Assembly (NCBI GenBank): GCA_017516865.1
Contig: JAFXAU010000030.1
Span: forward strand, 1 to 64,000
DNA from: Bacteroidales bacterium
GTDB lineage: Bacteria; Bacteroidota; Bacteroidia; Bacteroidales; UBA1715
Length of the DNA stretch: 64,000 bases
Reading direction: 5' to 3'
Below, piece after piece: positions 10,783 through 18,598 of this stretch (within the stretch, counting starts at the first letter, position 1; every line of letters starts with the position of its first letter). Under the pieces are notes generated by a model, which ran no database searches, had not been told where the DNA came from, and saw only the letters and a list, made by a program, of their open reading frames with translations. A program made the translations under genes and the position numbers.

Positions 10783-11310
10783 TTATGAGTTCTGTTGAAT
10801 TGTAATTCTTCGCACCCACTCAAATAATGCCACGCCAGTCGCATGCGAAACGTTCATGCTTGTTGCGGGGCCAGTCATGGGAATATGCACGTGAAGCGGA
10901 CATTTGTCAAGCAACTCTTTGCAAATGCCGTCTTGTTCGTTGCCGACAACAAGTGCCATTTTTCGGGGCAATTCTGTTGTATAGATGTTTTTTGAAATCG
11001 TGGAGGTTTCAAGAGCGACTAATTCATATCCTTGGGGAATGTGGTCGCAGAGATTTTCTTTTGTGGCATAAATAAGTTCCACATAATCCCAAGCCATGCA
11101 GGCTGTTTTTCGAACTTTACTTTCGCGATGCTGAATTGTATCTACGCAAATGATTTTGCGAATACCGATATTTGCAGACAAACGAATAATACTTCCAAGA
11201 TTTTCAGGCGTTTTAAGGCTATCTGCCACGATTATCGGAGCATTCTGTATTTCTGAACGCTTTTCGCTAAAAAGTACTCGTGAATCAATAGAAAACGGTT
11301 CGTCTGTCAT
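10783..11310 (-). CDS. SpoU/TrmH-family RNA 2'-O-ribose methyltransferase
   Basis: This 175-residue protein should transfer a methyl group from S-adenosylmethionine to a ribose 2'-OH in tRNA or rRNA. The three SPOUT family motifs are visible: NLGSIIR with its Asn and Arg near residue 38, VVGNEQDGI near residue 120, and IPMTGPATSMNVSHATGVA near residue 142, which forms the knotted SAM pocket. The N-terminal substrate-binding domain found in longer TrmH/RlmB proteins is absent, so the exact target (for example tRNA position 18 or 34) cannot be told. The start lies 5 bases after the stop of the transporter gene, so the two are probably co-transcribed. Confidence 0.88.
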   Translation of the reverse strand: MTDEPFSIDSRVLFSEKRSEIQNAPIIVADSLKTPENLGSIIRLSANIGIRKIICVDTIQHRESKVRKTACMAWDYVELIYATKENLCDHIPQGYELVALETSTISKNIYTTELPRKMALVVGNEQDGICKELLDKCPLHVHIPMTGPATSMNVSHATGVALFEWVRRITIQQNS

Positions 11311-11315
11311 AACAG

Positions 11316-12944
11316 TTAGTCTATTTCAATATTTTGCTTTTTGAGTATTCGTTTTGCCGCAATGGCGTAGAATGCAATGTAGGCAAAACAAATTATCGGG
11401 ATAATGTAGCTTGCATGTATGCCGATAATGTCGGCAAGTTTTCCTTGTATTGGAGGAATAACGCCACCGCCGAGAATCATCATCACTAAAAATGACGAAC
11501 CTTGCGACGTGTATTTTCCTAATCCAAGCGTTGCGAGCGTGTATATGTTCGACCACATGATGCTACAGAACAATCCGCCCGACAGGAATGCGTAAACTGC
11601 TGTCATTCCTGTTGTGCACAATCCGATTGTCATTGCGGAAATGGCAAGAATCGCATATACAAATAAAGTAACGACAGGACGCTCTTTGCATAAAATAAAC
11701 GCAATTGCCTGTATTGCAACGCAAACAATGTAATAATACAAAATGCTCATGTCGTGTCCCGCAAGCGAATTAACGCCCAATACGAGTAAGAACGCAAGTA
11801 CCGGCGCAATCGCAAGAGCCGCAATTTTTACGGGCTTTTTAAGGTCGAACACCAAAACTGCTCCCGACCAACGCCCAATCATAAGACTTCCCCAATACAT
11901 GGAAATGAATGGTGCTATTTCGGCTGCGGAATATCCTCCAAATTCGGGTTTTGAAAGAAGTTCTCCCATGTTGCTTCCAATGGCGACCTCAACGCCCACG
12001 TATGCAAACAAGGCTATCAGTCCAAGAACTAACTGTGAATACTGCATTGCTCCCCATCCCTCGCTGTTTCTTGACGCTTTGTGGTGCGCAAAAAGAATCC
12101 CAATCACTATTGTCGCCAATGCGGCAGTAAGGCAATACATTCGTTTCATGTCGAGATTGTCCTCTCCTAAAAGAATGAAGCCTTCGGTTTTGTAACTATT
12201 AAATACAGGTATGAAGAAACAAAGAAGCAGGACAGAAATGACGAGCAACGTAGTCAGAGCTTTGTTGGAACGTTCTACGTCGGATTCCTGTATGCAAGCA
12301 GGGACTTTCTTGGAAAAAAAGAATATTGCCGCGGCAAGTATGAATAGCACGCCAACAACGGTGTAGAGTATTGTAACGTTGTTAAGATTGAGGCTGTTGA
12401 TTTGATTGTCAGTAATTTCTCCAACCATACCAAAGAGTGCTATACTCAGTATGATTGGTCCAATGGTCGTTCCAAAAGAGTTGACGCTTCCGCCGAGGTT
12501 GATTCTGTCGCTTCCTGTTTTGGGGTCGCCAAGTGCTATGGCAAACGGATTTGCGGCGGTTTGCTGCAATGAATATCCAAGTGCCACGATGAACAATCCA
12601 ATTAAAAGTCCGATGTATAAATCTGTTTTTACGCCGATTATCATCGAAACTGCTCCGACAGCGGAAAATAGCAGTCCGTAAATAATACTTTTCTTGTAAC
12701 CCCACGAGCCGACAATATCTTTTTTTCGAAGCGTGCTGATGATGAAAATCGCCAATGCACCGACATAGTAGGCTGTGTAAAATGCAAAGTCAATCAACTG
12801 GGACTGAAATTGGTCTAATGAAAAATGATGCTTGCAAAACGGAATGAAAACTCCGTTGCTTGCCGCTATAAATCCCCAGAAAAAGAACACTATCACAAGC
12901 GTGTAAAGTGCCGGATAATTTGTTTTTGTCGTTGTCTCAGTCAT
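11316..12944 (-). CDS. FucP-like sugar:proton symporter (major facilitator superfamily)
   Basis: About 542 residues with roughly 12 to 14 hydrophobic helices. The first helix carries FFFWGFIAASNG, and later come GYSLQQTAANPFAIALGDP and a conserved RINLGGSVNSFGT stretch, typical of the fucose/glucose:H+ symporter (FHS) subfamily. It is predicted to import a hexose or deoxyhexose through the inner membrane. I start at the ATG at 12944 because the frame's upstream TTG at 12965 falls inside a TACTTTTG -7 box. No sugar catabolic gene is adjacent, so the substrate is open. The SpoU methyltransferase follows after 5 bases. Confidence 0.82.
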   Translation of the reverse strand: MTETTTKTNYPALYTLVIVFFFWGFIAASNGVFIPFCKHHFSLDQFQSQLIDFAFYTAYYVGALAIFIISTLRKKDIVGSWGYKKSIIYGLLFSAVGAVSMIIGVKTDLYIGLLIGLFIVALGYSLQQTAANPFAIALGDPKTGSDRINLGGSVNSFGTTIGPIILSIALFGMVGEITDNQINSLNLNNVTILYTVVGVLFILAAAIFFFSKKVPACIQESDVERSNKALTTLLVISVLLLCFFIPVFNSYKTEGFILLGEDNLDMKRMYCLTAALATIVIGILFAHHKASRNSEGWGAMQYSQLVLGLIALFAYVGVEVAIGSNMGELLSKPEFGGYSAAEIAPFISMYWGSLMIGRWSGAVLVFDLKKPVKIAALAIAPVLAFLLVLGVNSLAGHDMSILYYYIVCVAIQAIAFILCKERPVVTLFVYAILAISAMTIGLCTTGMTAVYAFLSGGLFCSIMWSNIYTLATLGLGKYTSQGSSFLVMMILGGGVIPPIQGKLADIIGIHASYIIPIICFAYIAFYAIAAKRILKKQNIEID

Positions 12945-12962
12945 ACGTATTTGTTTTGTGGT

Positions 12963-12970
12963 CAAAAGTA
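12963..12970 (-). promoter_or_regulatory. -7 promoter element of the FucP-like transporter
   Basis: TACTTTTG read leftwards matches the Bacteroidota -7 consensus TAnnTTTG and lies 19 bases ahead of the chosen ATG. No clear TTG -33 box was found. Confidence 0.45.
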
Positions 12971-13036
12971 CAACTTCTCAAAAAAAATCGTATTATTGTG
13001 ATTGAAAAATACTGTTGAATTTAAAAATTATTGAAC

Positions 13037-13402
13037 ATGGGAAAATTTGTAATTAAAGAAACAAAATCGGGATTTGTATTTAATCTTAAAGCAGGTAACG
13101 GCGAAGTAATTGCGACTTCGGAAGTGTACAACACTGAAACGGCTTGTAAGAGCGGTATCAAGAGCGTGCAAACAAACTGTTCTGCCGATGTGGAAGATCA
13201 GACAGGTGAAAATGTTGCACAGGTGAAAAATCCTAAGTATGAGATTTATACGGACAAATCGGGAGAATTTCGTTTTAGATTGAAAGCTCGTAATGGTGAA
13301 ATAATCGCAACTTCCGAAGGCTACAAGTCAAAATCGGGTTGCATCGGTGGTATAGAAAGCGTGAAGAAAAACGCTCCTGATGCCGAAGTTTCAAAGGCAT
13401 AA
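13037..13402 (+). CDS. DUF1508 (YegP-like) small protein with two tandem domains
   Basis: A 121-residue protein made of two copies of the DUF1508 fold. Each copy holds a K..G.F.F.LKA.NGE.IATSE.Y unit followed by a G.I.SV motif (residues about 3-50 and 60-110). YegP-like proteins are small, cytoplasmic and widespread. Their function is not settled. The frame extends to a TTG at 13031, but the ATG at 13037 gives the usual MGKF start. The gene is monocistronic, lying between two genes on the other strand, and a hairpin follows 20 bases after the stop. Confidence 0.85.
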   Translation: MGKFVIKETKSGFVFNLKAGNGEVIATSEVYNTETACKSGIKSVQTNCSADVEDQTGENVAQVKNPKYEIYTDKSGEFRFRLKARNGEIIATSEGYKSKSGCIGGIESVKKNAPDAEVSKA

Positions 13403-13421
13403 ATTAAATTTGAATAAAATA

Positions 13422-13450
13422 GTAGAGACGCCACATTGTGACGTCTCTAC
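13422..13450. terminator. inverted repeat, probable bidirectional terminator between DUF1508 and iorA
   Basis: The arms GTAGAGACG (13422-13430) and CGTCTCTAC (13442-13450) pair perfectly over 9 bp. A further CAC/GTG pairing follows inside after one mismatch. The hairpin sits between two convergent genes and is followed by an A/T-rich run on both sides. The GTAGAGACG core also resembles dispersed palindromes seen in other bacterial genomes. Confidence 0.55.
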
Positions 13451-13483
13451 AAAAAAATTTTGTGAATGAAAGAAGAAGCAGCT

Positions 13484-15079
13484 TTATGCCTTCTGTTGTT
13501 TCTTCTTGTTCCGAATAGCTGTTTGAACGCATTCTCGTTGTGCAAGAATCACGGAAACGCCGTCGTATTCAATTTCTTCTTTCAGAATCTGCATGTTTTT
13601 TTCAAGGTTTGCCTTCAAAGGAACCATCACGCGGATGTGTTCTTTTTCAACTCCCAAACCTTCGCAGATGAGGTGCAGACGGCTCGTTCCAGCCGAATCC
13701 TGACCGCCAGTCATTGCCGTTGTGGAGTTGTCGGAAATAATGACAACCATTTTCGATTTGTCGTTCACGGCGTCGAGCAAGCCAGGCATACCAGAGTGGG
13801 TAAACGTGGAGTCGCCGATAATTGCTACCGACGGGTGCAGACCCGCATCGGCGGCACCTTTGGCCATGGTGATTGACGCACCCATGTCGAGTGTCGTGGT
13901 GATTGCCTCGAACGGTTTCAAAGCTCCAAGCGTATAGCAACCAATGTCGCCGAAAACGTGGCGTTCCTTGTAGTCGGCCATTACATTATTCAGTGCCTCG
14001 TATGTGTCGCGGTGGCTACAACCTTTGCAGAGTGCAGGCGGACGACCAACCATAAGTTCCGGCGTTTTAGCCGTTTCCTGTGGCTTTACGCCAAGGGCGA
14101 CTGCCATAAAATCGGGATTTAGTTCGCCAGTGCGGTTGAGCGCACCGTCCAATTTTCCACGAAGTTTTTTGTTGTCGGAAAAACCGCGAAGATATTCTTC
14201 CACAATAGGATAACCCTCTTCGGCGATTAAAATGTCGTCGTATTTCTCAAGGAACTCTGCAATTTGCTTATTAGGAAGCGGATATTGCGAGATTTTCAAT
14301 ACTGAAAAATCCAAGTTATAGCTTTGACGGATTTCCATCACGTAGTTATACGCCAATCCGCAGGCAATCACCGCTTTCTTGCTCGTTCCTTCAACTACTT
14401 TCAGGAACGGAGAATTTTCGGATTCCGTTGTCAATGCAGGTTGCAGGTCAACCAACGCTTTGTACATTTTCTTTGCATACGCAGGCAATGTAACCCAACG
14501 CTGACGCTCAACTTGCGGGTTGAAAGCATTTTGTTCGTGGAATTTCCGTTTTGAAATAATGGAACGCGAATGCGACAAACGCGTAGTAAGACGAAGAATC
14601 ACCGGCAATCTGAATTTTTCCGAAAAATCAAGACCGAACTGCACGCAGTCGTATGCCTCCTGTTGGTTCGACGGCTCCAAAAGCGGAAGCAACGCGAATT
14701 TGCCGTAGTAACGGCTATCTTGCTCATTCTGAGAAGAATGTTGCGAAGGGTCGTCGGCGACAACCAACACCAAGCCGCCGTTCACGCCTGTGATTGCCGA
14801 GTTCATAAACGGGTCGGCGCAGGCGTTGAGTCCCACGTGTTTCATACAGATGATGGCACGTTTGCCCGCATACGACATACCAAGAGCGGCTTCGTAGGCC
14901 GTCTTTTCGTTGCAGCACCATTTAGAACGGATGTTCTTTTCGCGTGCATCTTTCGATTTTTGGATAAATTCAGTTATTTCAGTCGAAGGAGTTCCCGGAT
15001 ATGCATACACACCCGAAATTCCTGCGTCAATAGCACCAAGGGCAACCGCTTCAGCCCCAAGCAGTAATGATTCTTTCAT
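13484..15079 (-). CDS. iorA: indolepyruvate ferredoxin oxidoreductase alpha subunit
   Basis: 531 residues. IorA with IorB oxidatively decarboxylates aryl pyruvates from aromatic amino acids to aryl-acetyl-CoA, reducing ferredoxin. The N-terminal pyrimidine domain starts GAEAVALGAIDAGISG with the YPGTPSTEI motif. The C-terminal part holds the thiamine diphosphate site (GDIGCYTLG near residue 380, then GDSTFTHSG ... NDK ... SDNSTTAMTGGQ). CKGCSHRD near residue 352 is also typical. The C-terminal ferredoxin-like [4Fe-4S] module of archaeal IorA is absent. No iorB gene is adjacent, which is unusual because the pair is normally co-transcribed. Confidence 0.9.
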   Translation of the reverse strand: MKESLLLGAEAVALGAIDAGISGVYAYPGTPSTEITEFIQKSKDAREKNIRSKWCCNEKTAYEAALGMSYAGKRAIICMKHVGLNACADPFMNSAITGVNGGLVLVVADDPSQHSSQNEQDSRYYGKFALLPLLEPSNQQEAYDCVQFGLDFSEKFRLPVILRLTTRLSHSRSIISKRKFHEQNAFNPQVERQRWVTLPAYAKKMYKALVDLQPALTTESENSPFLKVVEGTSKKAVIACGLAYNYVMEIRQSYNLDFSVLKISQYPLPNKQIAEFLEKYDDILIAEEGYPIVEEYLRGFSDNKKLRGKLDGALNRTGELNPDFMAVALGVKPQETAKTPELMVGRPPALCKGCSHRDTYEALNNVMADYKERHVFGDIGCYTLGALKPFEAITTTLDMGASITMAKGAADAGLHPSVAIIGDSTFTHSGMPGLLDAVNDKSKMVVIISDNSTTAMTGGQDSAGTSRLHLICEGLGVEKEHIRVMVPLKANLEKNMQILKEEIEYDGVSVILAQRECVQTAIRNKKKQQKA

Positions 15080-15101
15080 ATTCCTTTAAATTTTCGAGCG
15101 T

Positions 15102-15131
15102 CAAAATTACGCATTTGTGTTGAATTTGCAA
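15102..15131 (-). promoter_or_regulatory. promoter of iorA
   Basis: TTG (15131-15129), 19 bases, then TAATTTTG (15109-15102), read leftwards. This is a full match to the Bacteroidota sigma factor consensus TTG-N19-21-TAnnTTTG. The -7 box ends 22 bases before the iorA ATG. Confidence 0.7.
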
Positions 15132-15155
15132 AGAAAGGATGTGCGAGAAAGATTT

Positions 15156-16145
15156 TTAATTGGCGACATTATCTCGCAAATCCTTATAGACTTGACCATT
15201 TTTCATCTTATATATAACCGTGTTGTTATTATATAGTACAACGGTTTTAGGATATTTTATTCCATTGGGGTGGCATAAGGTGTCATAAATATTTCTGTTA
15301 ATTTTATATCCCACTAGTTGATAACCATTTTTATAATAATGCGTTGTTTTACAAGAATCGTAAGTAGGCACTTCCTTGTTCACATAGTGTTTTTCCCAAT
15401 AAATCGAGATTTTATGATTCTCATTCTTTTCCCCTGGCACTATCTTATCATTCTCTATTGTATAGTTTCTTGTTTTATCTGTCTTTTCTCTATAAGATAT
15501 TTCACAAAACAATTTTTCATTCACGTATATTTTTTTTCCATAATCCGAACTCTTGCCAGAATAATCTTTAATAAAATATTCCACTTTGTTATTTGTGTGG
15601 TCGTATTTCACATTCTCAATGTTAAAATCCAAAGTTCCAGGTTCTCTACAAATACGATTTAGAATAAGTGTATCAGAATCGTCCGTATATATTACATTAT
15701 ATGCTTCTTTCAACATCCATGTTCTTGTAATGACATTGTAATCAAGACTATAGAAACTTTGATACGGCCACTTATACGGAAAATGATTTCTACCTTTTTG
15801 ATATACGAGTTTGGATTGAGTTCGACCAAAACCATCATATTGAGTGACAGTTACCAATTGATATTGTCCTCGATATGACTCTTGTATAATCCACTCAAAT
15901 GTCCTAATTAACTGGTCTTCTTCATTATAAGCATATTCGGTTTTTGTTATGGCAGGAAATCCATCATATAATGCATTATTCTTTTCTGTTATAACATATG
16001 CTACAGGTTTTTTGCTACCTACAAGATTCTTTGGAGACCTTATTTTGACAGAAACGTGTTCTAAATCTATCTGTTGTAACTGTTGTCCTGTTAAAGAAAA
16101 CAATTGTGAAAATAATATCAAAAACAAACAAAGACTCTTTTTCAT
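15156..16145 (-). CDS. secreted protein of unknown function
   Basis: 329 residues beginning with a signal peptide (MKKSLCLFLILFSQLFSLTG, then QQ). The ATG at 16145 is chosen over an upstream TTG at 16151 that abuts the previous stop. The mature protein is rich in Tyr, Asn and Lys and has strand-forming stretches such as YAYNEEDQLIRTFEW and QYDGFGRTQSKLVYQKG. These recall YD/RHS-like beta repeats but are too few to assign. No catalytic motif is visible. It is the last gene of a tight three-gene minus-strand run (spacing 6 bases, then an overlap). The base composition is very AT-rich compared with its neighbours. Confidence 0.7.
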   Translation of the reverse strand: MKKSLCLFLILFSQLFSLTGQQLQQIDLEHVSVKIRSPKNLVGSKKPVAYVITEKNNALYDGFPAITKTEYAYNEEDQLIRTFEWIIQESYRGQYQLVTVTQYDGFGRTQSKLVYQKGRNHFPYKWPYQSFYSLDYNVITRTWMLKEAYNVIYTDDSDTLILNRICREPGTLDFNIENVKYDHTNNKVEYFIKDYSGKSSDYGKKIYVNEKLFCEISYREKTDKTRNYTIENDKIVPGEKNENHKISIYWEKHYVNKEVPTYDSCKTTHYYKNGYQLVGYKINRNIYDTLCHPNGIKYPKTVVLYNNNTVIYKMKNGQVYKDLRDNVAN

Positions 16146-16151
16146 ATTCAA

Positions 16152-17333
16152 TTATTCCTCTCGTTTAGGGCGAATTACATATTCACCTTTGTGATTAATA
16201 TATCCCACTTTCCCATTTTTTAATTCTACTTTTGCCAGACCATTTTCAAAATGATAAATATCTTCAAATTTAGGCCTAACAATAGTATGTCCATCAGTAT
16301 CAATTAGACCTAATTTTTCTATTTTTTTCCCTTTCTCATTTGTTATTTCGTATTCTATAACGATAAGGTTATCTGTATAATCCACTATTGTTTCTGACGT
16401 TTCATACACAATTTGTCCGTTCTTATTAATTAATCCATATACTCCCCTTTCCCCCTCATAAAAAATAGTAATTTCACCGTTAACTGGATTTAATCTCTTG
16501 TATAATGGTTTTATACGGATAACGCCATTAGTATCAATCAACCCCAATAAATAAGTCCGTTTCTCGTTAATCACTGTATCTACAGAAAAAACTGAGACCC
16601 CATTAGTGAATCGATTCAGTTGAAGTGAGGTAGGTTCGATTAGAACTTCGCCTTTTCTATTCATAACACCAATTTGTTTCGAATTAGAATATGTAAACCT
16701 GTACACGCTACTTTTTTTGTCAATGCTATACAAAATAACTCTATTAGACGAATCACGACCTATGTTTATTTGTTTTTGTAGACTGTCAAACAAAAACTTG
16801 TCAGAACACCCCCAAAAATATTTATATGCATAGTCATATTCTGGCGTACCGGCGAAAAAAGCCTCTCCTTTAGTGTTGATAAAACCTTTTTTACAAGTTA
16901 AGCGTTTCATATCATGGTAAAAACAATCTTGTTCAATCATTGCATAACCGTGATTAAAATTTCCACGTATGAAGTATTTATCAGTCGGTCTAATTACAAA
17001 TCTTCCATTACAGTCAATCACGGCAGACAGCACATCTGGGATTACTTTTATAACTTTAGAGGCTGTTTCTTGTTCTAAAAGACGACTATTTATTTTTTCA
17101 AATTCTTTATTTTCTGATTGGAAATGAACTACAGCTAACGACTCGTTAAAGTCAATATAAATATAATCAGTTGATTTTATCAAATAATTTCCAAGACTGT
17201 CAATCAAAGACGTTTTTCCTTTTATTTTAATTGTTGTACCATATTCACAAGGACATTTGTTTTGTGAATAGACAGATTGACAGAATAGCAACAGAATCAA
17301 CAATATCTTACTTTTTTTGTACATAATAAACAT
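16152..17333 (-). CDS. secreted WG-repeat (KWG-like) protein
   Basis: 393 residues with a signal peptide (KKSKILLILLLFCQSVYSQ). Several WG/KWG-like repeats follow the pattern GLIDTNG.IRIKP.Y ... F.NG...V, for example GLINKNGQIVYET, GLIDTDGHTIVRPKFEDI and GYINHKGEYVIRPK at the C-terminus. These repeats form beta-propeller-like or solenoid surfaces, and no enzymatic role is known. Two ATGs (17333 and 17324) are possible. Either one lies within the end of the preceding gene (stop at 17308), suggesting translational coupling. It shares low GC content with both neighbours. Confidence 0.8.
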   Translation of the reverse strand: MFIMYKKSKILLILLLFCQSVYSQNKCPCEYGTTIKIKGKTSLIDSLGNYLIKSTDYIYIDFNESLAVVHFQSENKEFEKINSRLLEQETASKVIKVIPDVLSAVIDCNGRFVIRPTDKYFIRGNFNHGYAMIEQDCFYHDMKRLTCKKGFINTKGEAFFAGTPEYDYAYKYFWGCSDKFLFDSLQKQINIGRDSSNRVILYSIDKKSSVYRFTYSNSKQIGVMNRKGEVLIEPTSLQLNRFTNGVSVFSVDTVINEKRTYLLGLIDTNGVIRIKPLYKRLNPVNGEITIFYEGERGVYGLINKNGQIVYETSETIVDYTDNLIVIEYEITNEKGKKIEKLGLIDTDGHTIVRPKFEDIYHFENGLAKVELKNGKVGYINHKGEYVIRPKREE

Positions 17334-18216
17334 CGAATAAAAGTTGTTGGTTCAAGGAATCATAATAGAAATTACCCAGTTTCATATTAAGTTTATCAAA
17401 GTATCTTTTCTGTAATTGTTTAGTAGTTAGCTGTTCTTTTTTATTAGGCGAAAACGAGATTAAATACGTGTTTGCATCTATTGGAGTTGCTTCGAGAGAC
17501 AATAAAGCGGAGAAAAAATAATTTCCTATTAAAACCTCCGATGCAGGAATTGATATTGTGGAATTCCATGTTGGAATACTGATTGTAGCTTCCGAAGCGA
17601 AAACACCTATAAACTTGCGGATTTTCAATTTCCCAGCTAATGCCCTATGACGAGCAGGATTACCACTACTGCAATGCTCATATAAATAGATTATTTCTGG
17701 CAGATTCTTTTTTTTATGAAAGTCAAGCTTATATCTGTCTAATTGTAAATTAACTTTATTTTGGGTAAACGTATAATTACCTGTGCAAGCCGTCTCTTGA
17801 TTAAATATATAAATCTCTTTTTCATTAACTATTCTAACTGTTGTCGCATAAACGCCAAATGTGGCAGGAGAATTTTTTTTACTTCCCTTTGATTTCAAAA
17901 AATCGTTTGACTGACTCAAAAAAGATGCATCGCACTGCACCGAACAAGCATCAACATCTATATCTAAATATTTTTTTTCAGTATATTTGATACTCTTTAA
18001 AAGTACTGACAATGATCCCCAATAATCATAACAATGGTAGGGTAATCTAATCTGAAAACATTCACCTCCTGTTTGTATTGGAAACATTTTTGTATGTGTA
18101 AGTTTGCTATAATCCCGTATCTCACAAGGAAAATAATCTTCACTTTGGGAAAAAACATTGGTAAAAAGAAGAATGAAACAATAATATACAACAAAGAACT
18201 TTCTAATATTTTGCAT
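17308..18216 (-). CDS. secreted protein of unknown function
   Basis: 302 residues from the ATG at 18216, starting with a hydrophobic signal (MQNIRKFFVVYYCFILLF, then TNVFSQ). The frame opens at a TTG at 18261, but a -7 box at 18233-18240 lies inside that extension. The mature part has six or more cysteines (PCEIRDY, GGECFQI, DACSVQCD, ETACTGNY, EHCSSGN), compatible with disulfides in the periplasm or outside the cell. No known domain was recognised. It heads the AT-rich cluster and overlaps the WG-repeat gene by 26 bases. Confidence 0.68.
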   Translation of the reverse strand: MQNIRKFFVVYYCFILLFTNVFSQSEDYFPCEIRDYSKLTHTKMFPIQTGGECFQIRLPYHCYDYWGSLSVLLKSIKYTEKKYLDIDVDACSVQCDASFLSQSNDFLKSKGSKKNSPATFGVYATTVRIVNEKEIYIFNQETACTGNYTFTQNKVNLQLDRYKLDFHKKKNLPEIIYLYEHCSSGNPARHRALAGKLKIRKFIGVFASEATISIPTWNSTISIPASEVLIGNYFFSALLSLEATPIDANTYLISFSPNKKEQLTTKQLQKRYFDKLNMKLGNFYYDSLNQQLLFDVYYVQKK

Positions 18217-18232
18217 AAAATTAGTTTTTACA

Positions 18233-18261
18233 CAAAAGTAATGTTTTTCCCTCGATTTCAA
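18233..18261 (-). promoter_or_regulatory. possible promoter of the AT-rich secreted-protein cluster
   Basis: TACTTTTG (18240-18233) matches the -7 consensus. A TTG lies at 18261-18259, 18 bases upstream, one short of the usual spacing. The box lies 17 bases from the chosen ATG at 18216. Confidence 0.45.
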
Positions 18262-18425
18262 TACAAAACATCTAAAATTTGAATACTGTATGTTTATTCA
18301 AATATAACAACTTAATGGTCAAAAGAACCTAAGACTCTTATGGATGTTCGAATTTCATGCATTTGCGATATTTTTAGAGAAAAATGCAACACTTGAAGAA
18401 AGTTTTTTGGAAAAGATGTTTTTTG

Positions 18426-18540
18426 CCAAGTTCCCAAATGAAATCGTACCAAGTTCCCAAACAAAAACTTGCCAAGTTCCCAAACAAAAACTTGCCAAGT
18501 TCCCAAATGAAATCGTGCCAAATTCCCAAATGGTGACGTA
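18426..18540. repeat. five tandem 23-bp repeats upstream of the AAA/DUF4143 ATPase gene
   Basis: Five head-to-tail units start at 18426, 18449, 18472, 18495 and 18518. Each begins CCAAGTTCCCAAA (last copy CCAAATTCCCAAA) and ends in one of three 10-base variants. Units 2 and 3 are identical. At the junctions of units 2/3 and 3/4 the palindrome AACTTGCCAAGTT is formed. The array ends 59 bases before the ATPase ATG. It occupies most of a gene-free gap of about 380 bases (18217-18598). Either a protein-binding array or a degenerate repetitive element is possible. Confidence 0.9.
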
Positions 18541-18598
18541 AAAATTTGCATAATCAATTGATTTATATTATTTTTGGGCAAAATAAATTAAACTTGTC

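Noticed and set aside
18426..18540. CRISPR array
   Set aside because: The 23-bp units are contiguous, without unique spacers, and no cas gene is near.
18312..18581. 89-codon minus-strand ORF with repeated GNL.RFHLGTW segments
   Set aside because: It is only the translation of the 23-bp repeat array (three units give a 23-codon period), with no promoter or start context.
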